The notes beneath the pieces were generated by a model. That model saw only the letters and a list, made by a program, of their open reading frames with translations. It was not told where the DNA came from and ran no database searches. Source: Tomocerus qinae (Eukaryota > Arthropoda > Collembola > Entomobryomorpha > Tomoceridae). From it: DNA of 64,000 nucleotides. The position numbers and the translations under genes were made by a program. Positions 33,869 to 44,290 of the stretch are shown here, piece by piece. The stretch's first letter is position 1. Every line of letters begins with the position of its first letter. The stretch spans positions 29,822,001-29,886,000 of the forward strand of contig CM034546.1 in assembly GCA_020055645.1 (NCBI GenBank), in the 5' to 3' direction.

Positions 33869-33874
33869 ACTTAC

Positions 33875-33994
33875 AATTTCTTCGGATTCATTGTTTGAGA
33901 TGATGCCCTCTTGAATCAAATGCACAAGAACTCTTGGTAAATCTGTTAGATTGTCCGTCAAGTAAACAAGATTTTGTCTAATTTCGTCTTCCAT
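33875..33994 (-). CDS. CARD exon 1 of the NLR gene
   Basis: A 120-base exon of 40 codons beginning at ATG 33994 in a strong context (ACAATGG) and ending at a consensus donor (GAAATT/GTAAGT, 33875/33874), phase 0. It encodes the first three helices of a CARD-type death fold: MEDEIRQNLVYLTDNL, then LPRVLVHLIQEGII, then a short SNNESEEI that matches the usual 'E-I' end of helix 3. The next CARD helices (AEST, K..LW..L..K, HCAQEI) are found at the start of the NB-ARC exon, which opens at an acceptor in the matching phase. This makes the join convincing without a transcript. CARDs mediate homotypic contacts with caspases or adaptors. The sequence upstream shows no clear TATA box; a Helitron begins 180 bases upstream. 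Confidence 0.75.
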
Positions 33995-34173
33995 TGTATT
34001 GATTGAAGATTAGTTTATTGGAAACACGTTCAGATAACGTATCAATAAGAGCGTATGTAGACCAAAGTCGTGCAGACTCTAAAAAGGGCTGAAGATGACT
34101 GATGCGTTGGCATTTGTAGTTTGATAGTAGGTGAGGCTGGAGAAGAATTAATGATAAAGGGGAATAGTTCTCA

Positions 34174-35162
34174 TCTCTATATTATAATCGTAGACTTGAT
34201 AAAGCAATAAATTTACCTATCTATATATCTATGTATGTATGTTTGTATGTATGTCTGGTAGGGTGATCGTAAAAGCAAAATGTCATGAAATTTGGAAATG
34301 AGTGTTGAAAGTGGAATAAGCTGCTGCCCTAGCAGCATACCAAAATTCAAATAGAATTGTTTCATAATATGTACATTTGTACAATGCAACTGTAAGAAGC
34401 GTCAACTGCGTGAAAAGTGTTTTTTACTGTACTATTTACATTTTGCACTTTCAATTCATTTTTTGCTGATTTTTGACGAAAACACGAGTTACCAAATTCT
34501 CTTCTGTCTGCTATCAAAAGGAATACTCATCTTTCTGATCTGAAAATTAGCAACTGTGAATCTATACCTACACATTGTCCTCAAAACTGAAACTGCTGCT
34601 GATTTAAATGAATATAAGGCTCATTCATTGTAACTGTAAGTGATTAAACGTATTATGGTAAAATTTTAATTTAATACACTTTTAATAAGATTTGGAAAAT
34701 GAGGTTTCATGTTGCTTATTTGAAACCAATTGTTAATTTTAGCATATAATAATCTCCTTTGTATTTGAATAATATTTTCTGCATTTAAAAGTCGAAGTGT
34801 ATTTTCTGTTCAATCAAGAAGTTTCAATGTGTTTACCATTGGCTAATGACTTTCCAACAAATGGTCCAATAATTATAAATAATATATAATAATTACATAT
34901 AATAATTATAATTTTATATATATTGTCCAACTCCAACATGGTTGGACGATAAATAATGTTACCATATTATTGTAAAACATTGGGTAATAGCAAAAGGAAA
35001 AGTCACAATATTACTGATTACCGAGTAAAAAGCGAAGATCTTATACACATAAATATATTATTATATATAGAGATACCTAACCAATAATTTGTGATTACGG
35101 TTACATGTAGGATTTTTAATTTAATAGTTGTGCTAGATTCATTTCTTTGCTGGGTTCACTAG
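34174..35162 (+). mobile_element. Non-autonomous Helitron, copy 1 (989 bp)
   Basis: It starts TCTCTATATTATAATCG after a host A and ends GGGTTCACTAG before a host T, the A/T target and TC...CTAG ends of Helitrons, without target duplication. It is almost identical over the full 989 bp to the minus-strand copy at 59149-60137. An internal AT-rich region and a GTCCAAC/GTTGGAC hairpin near 34925 are shared. No Rep/helicase is present. It sits about 180 bases upstream of the NLR start codon, in the presumed promoter. Confidence 0.85.
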
Positions 35163-37900
35163 TATTTACTATATACCTTTTGATGGAGTAATTGTAATTT
35201 ATACACGACAAACCCCTTCTGCCACCTGATTTTTATCGTTATCAATTGCCGATAAAAGTTATACGGTTTCGGATTTGTCCATCACATTTGATAATCACAT
35301 GGGAATTGGGAACAGTTGGGAACTTTCCAGATAATCAAAAAGTGTCGTTTGAAGTCTAAATTGTTTGGTAATCTAATACACATTTTAAATTATATTATAA
35401 CCTTTTAGAGCACTAAATTAGTTTGCATCTTATTCTATATCATTCTGTAACTAGTTTTCATTCAAATTCAAAGTAGTATATCCATTTCATAATTAATTTC
35501 ATAATTGCCATCCACTGAATATAGACCGACATTTCTCCCATTGAAATTGTTATTGGAAAAGAGAATGACAATTTCTTCCATTTTTGACACAAATAGATCC
35601 ACTTCGTATCACTTGCGCCGGTGGAAATTATGTTTTCTTCCCAAAATTATGTATCTAAAGATTTAACGAAATCCTTCCCGGTTTTGAGGAATTTCTTCCC
35701 AAACGTAACGTATTCCCTAATGGAAACAATCATAGTTACCAGATGAATTCGTTTCGTATTCCTGCTAAGAGCGAAACTTCTTGCAATTTTTGGCCTATCT
35801 TCGAAAAAATGATTCGCCTCAGCTCCCCATTGTAAACAGAATTGAATTTCGGATAAGGTCCCATCAATAGTATTTTATGTAAGGATTATGGATAATATCA
35901 ATTCAAATTTTTGGCCTTTTTCGACGAAAATAAGTCTAGTCAATCTAGATCTAAAATACATGTACAAAAATAAATATGGTCTCTTCCCTTGTTTCATCTT
36001 CTTCACTATGTCTTTTTGACTTGTTTAATGCACTTTTTTACTTAATATTTTTCCCACTAAACAACTTTGATTCCCAATTTTCCTAGAGCTCGAAACCTTT
36101 AGGTATAATATAAAGGCGATAACTATTGTTAATAATATAAATATGTGCTAGTATATATCCATATTTATATATCCGAAAGTACTGTAGGAGTATTAAAACG
36201 TCAAACGTGTAACCAAATGCAGTCGAATGTGAGGATGATCATAAGTTTAGTAAGTGTTTTGTGGGAGAATAGCCGCCAAACAACAAAAAAGCTAATACAA
36301 AATATGAATGTTTGACAAATGTTGCAAATGTTATTATCTATGGACGAGCCTAATTTAACGTTTACATGCATGCACCAGAATATCTGTAAGCATAACAATT
36401 TGATTAATTTTGGTGAGTACAACATTGTGCATACAATATCAATTGGGCTATATCATGAGTTTAGAATGAATATAGCCGCGGCGAAGTATTAATCATTTTT
36501 AGTTATTTTTATACTTTTCACCCACTTCTCTCATCAAGGGAAGGGAAGATATTTAGTAGTGTCCATGCCCATGTCAGCTTTCAATTAGCTATTGCACAAC
36601 GTTGAACAATTAATAGAACTGAAGTTTCATTAATTATAACTATTTTTAAACTTTAAGCCTCTCTCCTTGTCAGGAAGTGAAATAGATTTTGCCAATTTAC
36701 GAACTTGGCCTTCCTATGTACCTGTTAATTGTACCCAAAAAATTTGGACTGTCTACCTCAAACCGTTCGGTTTTCGTAAGTTATCGTGTATAGAGATAGT
36801 CAGACTGACAGATGGAAATAGTATTTCCAAACAGAGAAGACAAACTTCTCTTAATCACCCTCTTAAGTTACTCATCCTTTTCCTCGTTCTGAGCAACTGA
36901 TTCGGCTGTATTTTTTTAGCTTACAAATGCATAACATCGCTACGTTTACGAAAAGAGTCAATTGTTTTGTTTGAAACTGCTACCCACAACTCCTATCTAT
37001 CATTCGGTATATCAATTTCTTCTTCCATTATAAAATTATTCGATAGGAGCATAAACATACTATATACTATTCAAAATAAAATTAAACTCTACATACCTAG
37101 ATAATATTAATATGTCTCGTCACTGCGTACACTAAACACAATAATATAATATCTAATAAACAGTCAGCAATCTTTCTCACTTTCATTTAATTACATACTT
37201 ATTGATGCGACCCACCAAAATTCATGTTATCTATTGATTATTGATAACGCTTGACTTCTCCGATGCCAGGAGTGGTTTGCGAGCATTCAATTGCGAATAC
37301 AATTTGGTGACAATGGTGACAATGGTTGGTGAAACCAACGCAATGGAAATTATGACAAACTTTTTCATGTTCCTCGGCTTCATAAGAAGTGGCTTAAAGA
37401 GACGGGTATTTAAAAACGTTAATAAAATTCCACCAAATTGTTAAATCATGTCACTTCTCTCTTGAATGGTTCTGTTCTGGTTTCCATTGTTTAATCTTAC
37501 CGAACTGAATTCAATCTCTATCAAGAATTTGGATTTTGTCGACTTAAGTTGTAGTATGCAGAACTACCTGTGTTTTTTTAATGTCCATTTATAATAATTA
37601 TGATGTAGTCATCAAGTATAGGAAATAGTAAGAAGTGGCAAAATGTTCTGTCTTGAATTCACCAATTATCAGGTAATGTCATTGTCGAAAATTATTGGGA
37701 AGTCATTTTAACTTGATCAGTTTTTTACCCAGTTGGTTTCTATTACCTACTCCAGATATTGAAGCTGTTATTGAAGAAAAAAACAAAACATAAAAAATTC
37801 CCCCTTTTTGGGAACATAATATGATGACATTACCTAAGTACTTTGGTAATCATTATCCCAAAATAACAACAACTCACACCATCATAAACAGCTCAACACC
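35163..37900. other. Gene-free interval with dispersed repeat family B
   Basis: No gene is supported. About 36860-37445 is diverged but collinear with 46565-47390: CATCCTTTTCCT, GATTCGG, ATAAAATTAA, GATGCGACC, CTATTGATAACGC, GCGAATACAATTTGG and GAAATTATGACAAA recur in order. Upstream (36530-36810) is a copy of the dispersed repeat with a GACTGACAGA end. Short open frames in both copies are not conserved with each other. Confidence 0.5.
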
Positions 37901-37976
37901 GGGTATTAGGTAAAAACACCTAAAACGAAAACCCAAATTTACCTATGTGGATTATGCAAATGTCGATGTATATTAT

Positions 37977-38340
37977 CAGGGTTGGCAAGTGAAATATTTC
38001 GCTTGAAATAAATAGAGAAATAAATGACTTTATTTCGCGAAATATTTCACTTCAGTTTTTGTTGAAAAGTGAAATTAATGAAATTAATGAAATAAATACA
38101 ACAAAGTGAAATAAAGTCATTTATTTCACCTGTCTGAGGTGAAATAAAGTCATTTATTTCACTTGCCCAAGGTGAAATAAAGTCATTTATTTCACTTGAA
38201 AAGTGAAATAAATGCCATGTATCCCTATTTATTTCATTTTATTTCATTAATTTCAATTTATTTCAATTAATTTCAATTAATTTCATTTATTTCACTTTTC
38301 AAGATAAAGTCATTGAAATGTGAAATAAATGCCAACCCTG
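37977..38340. mobile_element. hAT-type MITE made of near-palindromic repeats
   Basis: Ends CAGGGTTGGCA and TGCCAACCCTG, typical hAT-like termini. Flanks TATATTAT (left) and AATATTAT after one extra base (right) fit an 8-bp target duplication with one mismatch; the other arm of the host element shows the single empty site TATATTATGCAACG. The interior is several copies of GTGAAATAAAGTCATTTATTTCAC-like near-palindromes. Confidence 0.8.
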
Positions 38341-38594
38341 TAATATTATGCAACGACAGATGAGAAAACGCAACATAAAAGAACCAACAAAGTATATAAT
38401 GCAACGACATAAGTATATAATGCAAAGACATAAGTAGATAATGTAAAAACAAAAACTTCATTAAATCGTCATCAAAACTGTCTTTATTTTTTACATCAGT
38501 CATTTTATTTTATTACATTTCCTTAGTCAATGCTTTAATGTTAATGTCAAAAAGTTTGTTTCATTTCATGTAGCATAAGCAGTACCATAAATAT

Positions 38595-38912
38595 TTATTC
38601 AATAGTGTCAATAACGGCAAGCTCTGTTTTAGCTGTGGTTTTTTTTTCGGTTTTTAACAAATAGGCAATGCTAGGACAATACTCATCTATCTCAATTGTA
38701 TTATAGAGGAGGACAATTTCTTTTAACTTTTCGTTGATTAGATTGTACTTGTTGAGAGTTGTCTTCGATAGACCAGAGGTGATTTTAGATGTCAATGACA
38801 GGTACCATTTTAGGAGGGAAAAGTGCAGGCTTAGTAAAAGTACCAATCCAAGTTTTCTCAACATATTGAATTTTTGTGACTGAACGAATTGGACTCCTTC
38901 GGATTCGGACAT
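38595..38912 (-). CDS. Small ORF carried by the inverted-repeat element, unrecognised
   Basis: A 105-codon frame from ATG 38912 (context GTCACCATG) to the stop at 38595. Not recognised. The N-terminus is polar (MSESEGVQFVQSQK), followed by one likely membrane or buried helix (LGLVLLLSLHFSLL), then a Lys/Leu-rich helical part (NKYNLINEKLKEIVLLYN) and a Lys/Thr-rich tail. A TATATAA at 38970-38976 lies about 60 bases upstream in the inverted arm, so the element's own arm may be the promoter. It is the only open frame of note in the element. It could be a captured host exon, an accessory element gene or chance. Confidence 0.4.
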   Translation of the reverse strand: MSESEGVQFVQSQKFNMLRKLGLVLLLSLHFSLLKWYLSLTSKITSGLSKTTLNKYNLINEKLKEIVLLYNTIEIDEYCPSIAYLLKTEKKTTAKTELAVIDTIE

Positions 38913-38969
38913 GGTGACAGTGCAACGGACAAACAACAAGTATTTGAATTATCTACCTATATTTTGCAT

Positions 38970-38976
38970 TATATAC
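38970..38976 (-). promoter_or_regulatory. TATA box in the element's right arm
   Basis: TATATAA on the minus strand within GTATATAATGC, about 60 bases before ATG 38912. The same motif recurs in the tandem units of the left arm, so it is part of the arm repeat. Confidence 0.4.
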
Positions 38977-39104
38977 TTAGGTCGTTGCATTATCTCAAAT
39001 GTCATTGCATTATCTTATCTGTCGTTGCATAATATACATCGACATTTCCATAATCCACATAGGTAAATTTGGGTTTTCGTTTTAGATGTTTTTACACCCA
39101 ACCC

Positions 39105-40757
39105 AGCACCGACGATTACACTTATTACATTGACTTGAAAAGTGTTATGTAAATTATACCAGATATGATAGACAGACATCATCACACTAAATAATTAATT
39201 GTTTATCTCTTTGACAATATTGTAACATGCTTAAATTAATACCGGATAATGATAGGTGACCTTTGGGGCAATTAGGTAAACAGTATTGATAATGAGATTC
39301 TGTTTAACTATAGATGCAGTCATTTCATAAAGTGTAAATGACAATAACCAAGTACGAATTAAAAAGTTTATTGTCATGTATAATAAATATCTGCACCAGT
39401 ATAAACACATGGTTATGTAATAAATTGGTATACCAAAGAAAGTTAATAATAACATAACTAACAAGTACGATCTCTGATCTCATGGTAAGACCATTATACA
39501 TCAAAATAATGAATCCATTTGCATTTAGCTCATCTTTAGCCGGTTGTTAAATAAGATATCATAAGCAAACACAAATAACACGAAATTAGGTAGATACAAC
39601 TTCCAGGAATGAGAATGGTATTATTTTTAAAATGTATCAGAAGTATTTAATTTATATCAAATATGGGTATATTATATTGACTGCTGGCCATTATGCGGTA
39701 TATATCAATTAATTATCCAACGCAACTTCTTCTCTATTTCTAATTTAAAAGAAATTTTACCAAAAACATGTATCCAGGTTTAATTTTGTAGGTTTGGCAG
39801 TAATCGTTTAATCTTAATTCCATTTTGACAGGAATTTATTTAAAAATTATAGGTGAAAATTAGATAAACTAAAATATCATTGAGTCACAAAACGTAGTTT
39901 GGGTTTAGATCAGTTTTTATTGCTAGAGTAGCTTGTATGTCGCTAAAAATGTAATCCCAATTATAAATTTCATGCTGATTATATTCCATTTTCAAGCGGT
40001 CAGTCTGCTAGGTGTGGTGATGGTGTTTATAAACATGCATTGGTTAGACTAGTACTATATGTCACCAGTAAAAGTTATCCTGTAAATCATAGAACTAAAC
40101 GTGTTATGAATATATATTATCATAATATATATATCATAATATATTAAATTATTATAATATATATTATAGAGTATATATTATCAATATATTTTACATGCAT
40201 ATGAGTAATTAATTAATGTCAAACTCTGACATGACTTATCTAAATGTGATTGCACTGTTTGTAGATACGTCACTCAGAAAAGTTTCCAGAAGGGCTTGTA
40301 TTTCCTGAATTACAGACTGTTATACAACTTAATTATCTAAGTCACAATATTTGTTTTGTTAGTTTCCGTGTTAAATAATAGTTGACACATTAGGGCATTC
40401 ATGGGGAAACTCTTACATTACGGTTTCGGAGGGATAATCTTTTCTCTATCTGCATCACAAACAAGCGCTATTTATTACATATACGATTTTCAATTTGATA
40501 CACTAGCCTCGAAAATATACTTTGGCAGTAGAAAAAATTTGGATAAAAATCAGAAGTATTGGTCTACTTATATTTTATTTAACAATATCTTCGGAGTAAT
40601 AAATGCGAATTTTAATTGCTTCCAGGACTATATTTTGTGCTGTACGTGCTTTGATTGCTTCTCTGGGAAACCTTGACGATATTCTACATGCTATTGAACC
40701 CGAATGTATCATGACTAAAATATAAACGTAAACTGGCGCACGCGCATTGAATAATTA
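39105..40757. other. Gene-free AT-rich interval
   Basis: No supportable gene. Positions about 40105-40200 are an AT-only nested palindrome (repeated ATAATATATA). Short hydrophobic open frames are what AT-rich DNA produces by chance. Confidence 0.4.
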
Positions 40758-41866
40758 ATGTTTTTAATAATGTACCCCAAAGCAGTATACCCGACGCAGT
40801 GGCGGATCTAGGATTTGCGAGGCCCTGGGCAAAATGTTCTCGCGAGGCCCCATAATAATAATTCACAAATATGCAAATTATTATATTAATTGAAATCTAC
40901 GAATTTTTTCCGTTTTTAAATGAATTTGTCATATTATGAATAATTAGCGTGAAAATGTTTTATGGTTTTTTGAATGTTATTGAAAACAAAACAAGTACGT
41001 GTACAGAAGTGAGTTTCGGGAGGGACTATATTATGTGCTACTTATATCTCAAGTACATATATTCGCGCGCAGCGTGAAAAACTTTGTCAATTTTTGACAA
41101 AAAGTAGTCAAAACTGGTCTAAATGACAAATAATCATTTTTTTGCTATTTTGAGAAAAAATAGCATAATATTTTTTCTTGAATTTTGGGGTGGGGCTTTA
41201 GCCTATAAGGGTTTCCACCTCACGTCCTTTATTCATTTAAAATAAACCCTAAAACTCTAGTAAAGACTATGTAGGCATTATGCGGCATTTTAGAATTAGA
41301 ATATTTTATTCATTGTTTTAAAAATTTCTTTATGTCTTTTAAAATTTAAAAAACTATTAGTGGAAACATACTTGTCTACATCTACTGCAATTACACAGCT
41401 TTGGTATCGCAAAATGCTACAAATTTGTGGATTGAAATGCATGTAGTAATTCTATAATAATTCTGAGAGATGCTGCTTTCGTGTCATCAGTATATTTTTA
41501 CTAGATTGCGCGATGTCTACTTTCGGTATACTTTTCTTCCTTGAATTCTAAAATTTGTTTTGTAATAAAGCTGTAACAAAAGGTATAACTTAAACCAATA
41601 CGTAAAACCAGTATTTCTGAAGTGAAATCAACACAGACAAGTTGAAATTCTTTCTTTGTCAAAGCTCTGCGCGAGGCCCCCAAAGCGCGAGGCCCTGGGC
41701 AATTGCCCAGTCAGCCCATTGAGAAAGCCGCCTCTGACCCCACGTCCACCAAACACAACGTGCATTTGTCGGATGACTTCCGAAGTTACCGGACAAAGAC
41801 ATTTTAATCATAGTGGACTTCGGTAAACTTCTTTGTGGTACATTACTAAAAACATCAAATCCTTAT
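40758..41866. mobile_element. Small palindromic MITE split by an hAT element
   Basis: Left part: TGTTTTTAATAATGTACC, then AAAGCAGTATACCCGACG. The right part after the hAT ends with the reverse complement GGTACATTACTAAAAACA at about 41838-41866. Without the hAT this is a ~160-bp palindromic element. A partial relative without the hAT occurs at 33428-33475 and shows the region uninterrupted. Confidence 0.6.
40797..41736. mobile_element. Non-autonomous hAT element, copy 1 (940 bp)
   Basis: Termini CAGTGGCGG and CCGCCTCTG; flanking 8-mers ACCCGACG and ACCCCACG differ by one base, as expected for an aged hAT target duplication. Subterminal GAGGCCCTGGGCAA occurs near both ends in the same orientation. 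The interior is non-coding and includes a C-rich repeat block. A second copy, in reverse orientation, is at 58284-60193. Confidence 0.85.
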
Positions 41867-42458
41867 TTTTGCATGTACGGATGCTTGTGTGTTTGTATGT
41901 TTGTATGTACACTTCATGAGCAGAGCCCCCAGCCGTGGTATTTAATGGCGGCGGCGGCCAATCCCCCATTTTTCATCGGGGGAGCCACCTAAGCCGAGGT
42001 TTACCGGCGGCGGCGGATAAATATCATTTTTAAACGCGAAGTTAGGACATGCGTAGTGAAATATTCAATATGTTTGTAAGTATGTTGCATACCAATGCAC
42101 CATGGATGTAAACATTCCCATCCGGATGTTTGGGTGGGCTGGAAAGACAATTACTTGGATGTCGGTAATAGGCTGGATGGGATGGAAGCAATTTCTTGGA
42201 TGTCGTGATAGGCTGGATGGAATTGGGTTGGTTGTCACATCCTTTGTAGTTCAAACAAATACAAATAAATGTTTGAATTAAGCAACATGTACTAAGATCA
42301 TATACTTGCTAGAAATATCTTTAATCTTCTAAGCTTTGATATCGACTAGGTATATTCGGTGTGCTGGATGAGTTTATCTCTAAAACTTACATCTATGCAA
42401 CTCACATCTATTTATTTCCTTTGCCACCCCGCAATGCAGTCTTGCTGTGAAGATAGCA
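41867..42458. other. Gene-free interval with minisatellite
   Basis: Holds GCGGCGGCGG-type GC-rich patches at 41945-42018 and an imperfect tandem repeat at about 42130-42235 (GGCTGGATGG and ACTTGGATGTCG recurring every 40-50 bp). No gene seen. Confidence 0.4.
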
Positions 42459-43775
42459 TAGGGCATCCAGTCTCGAGCATAGAAATAGCAACACACCCTA
42501 CTAGAAGAAACATTTCCCTATCTCACAATGTATTAATTTATATGGAAGCGTTTGTTGTACGAAAGGCCAAGACCGGGAAACGTGTGTAAAAAGTGTGGAG
42601 AATGGAAGCTTTTTGCCTGTTTACAATATCCTGTTACTTATCCTGTTATTTTGTTATGCGTTATCTATCCTCTTTCTAAATCTATGGTCTCGAGTAGTTT
42701 TGGCCAGTCCCGGGAAATGAGACTTCCCGGGAAATTCCCGAGACTGAGGAAATCCTATATTTAGCACTAAAAATTTCCAAATTTTTATTTAAAAATAGTG
42801 AATATTTTATTTATTTTAGTGCCGTCAACAGAACTTGGATAAAAATTTTTATTGCAATAATATGACTAGCTTTTAATGCACTAAATTTCAATTTATAACT
42901 ATGAATTCATTCCAGAAACAAGAAGTCGCACTTATTCAGCTGGTTCTTTTGGCGTGTTGTATACTTTAAATGACATTACAGAACCACGACTAGGCACATC
43001 CTAAATACGCTACGGCTACCACTGACGGCATACTATCTAATACTAATCGTCGGGTGTTAGATGTGTATTAGTTAGATCATTAGATAAAATTATTATGTCA
43101 TGTGGGTAGATTACTGGTAGAAATGCCATTGAATATAATGTTTCTGCTCTTCTAGGACTAAATCTTAAATAAATATTTAAATTAATAGCTAACATAATTA
43201 TAAGACTGTGATCATTATCAAGAGGTTTTAGGAATTCTTTTTTTGCCATTTTTATCGATGTCATATAAGATTTCATTGGCTGGGTTTGCCTACGTGATGC
43301 AGTCAGTATTTTTTCGGTTTCAAAGAAATAGGATATTAGGGGACACTTTTCAAATTTTCATTGTGCTTTTGAGTCATTTAAATTTGCTAAAAGTTAAATG
43401 GGTTTTAAGATTTGTAATTGACTGGCAAGGTAAACCTACAATTTGTTGGAACGGACTGGCTCTCTAGGTTAGTAAGTAAGCCCTAAATGATAAATTGTGT
43501 TAAGACACAATTAAATATTTCAATAAAGGTTTGAAAAATAATAAATTAAAATAATATTGTGAGTAGAAACATAAGTTACTAATAATATCTTTCACACTCA
43601 CATACTAATAGTTTGTAGCGTAACCATTTTCCAAACCAATTTTTATGAAAAATATTGTTCTCTAAAATGTTTAAATTTTCGAGAATTTCCCGAGACTGGC
43701 TGCTTCAGTCTCGGGAAATAAGTCTCGAGACTCCCGGGAATTCTCGAGACTGATTTCCCGGGACTGGATGCCCTA
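42459..43775. mobile_element. Inverted-repeat element with CCCGGGAA-rich arms
   Basis: It begins TAGGGCATCCAGTC and ends with the complement GACTGGATGCCCTA. Inner arms repeat GTCTCGAG, TTCCCGGGAA and CCCGAGACTG in both orientations at 42689-42750 and 43678-43770. If the end is read as GGGCATCC, a TA duplication flanks it (Tc1/mariner style); if TAGGGC is the end, no 8-mer duplication is seen. A minus-strand frame at 43043-43276 is unrecognised. No transposase is evident. Confidence 0.6.
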
Positions 43776-44290
43776 AGCAGGTATCTCAAAGTTTTGTCCT
43801 CCTCTAACAGTGGTACGAACTCCACAAACGAATGTTTAAAATTTAAAATTATTCAATAGATATATACCCAAAAGTTTTTGAAAATGTTTTAACCTTTTTT
43901 GACATTAATTAAACTTTTGAAATTTATGGGGCTCTACCCTCTTCGCTCCCAGTCCCACCTCATGTTGTTTGATTCGATAGTTTATTAACTGCCCTGTACT
44001 AAGTTATGACCATTCAAAGCAATGTATCTGATTGTATAGTTTTACTGTCTGTCGGTCCTGAAATCCCTGTTCACGATAACTTTAGGACGGTTTGAGCAGC
44101 TCAAACATTTGAACAGTCTAGCTCAATCTGAGCGAGACTACAAATTTTCAATGTACGAGTAATTTTCAATATTGAGGGCCAAATCGGTGACACCCCCTTA
44201 ATAGGGTAAGAGCTCAAAAATTAAAAAAAAATACTAAAAATCGAAGAAATTTCGGTTATATTTTTTCAGCAACATTGTGTAAAATGTTGT
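43776..44290. other. Gene-free interval with dispersed repeat
   Basis: Positions 44035-44230 are a reverse-oriented relative of the repeat at 1905-2215 (GATAACTTTAGGACGG, TTGAGCAGCTCAAA). No gene seen. Confidence 0.35.

Larger units (their letters stand above)
22768..33874 (-). other. 11.1-kb intron of the NLR gene
   Basis: The intron runs from a consensus donor GTAAGT (33874-33869) to the acceptor TTTACAG ending at 22768. Both flanking exons end and begin in phase 0. It contains a decayed LINE, a Penelope relic, copies of a C-rich dispersed repeat and a tandem-armed inverted-repeat element, several in the opposite orientation to the gene. The length is therefore largely due to insertions. 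Confidence 0.7.
37901..39104. mobile_element. Inverted-repeat element carrying a small ORF
   Basis: Left arm: GGGTATTAGG, then CTAAAACGAAAACCCAAA, then GATTATGCAAATGTCG and GTATATTATGCAACGACAG. The right arm is its reverse complement at 39007-39104. Each arm continues into imperfect ~22-bp tandem units (GCAACGACATAAGTATATAA). The left arm is split by an hAT MITE; the right arm preserves the uninterrupted site. Between the arms is a 105-codon ORF with a TATA box in the right arm. The ends and superfamily are not assigned. Confidence 0.7.

Noticed and set aside
39231..39464. Hydrophobic minus-strand frame resembling a chemoreceptor fragment
   Set aside because: No family motif; AT-rich DNA yields Leu/Ile/Tyr-rich frames by chance.
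40401..40676. 91-codon plus-strand frame
   Set aside because: ATG-led but without motif, splice context or a second copy; not supportable.
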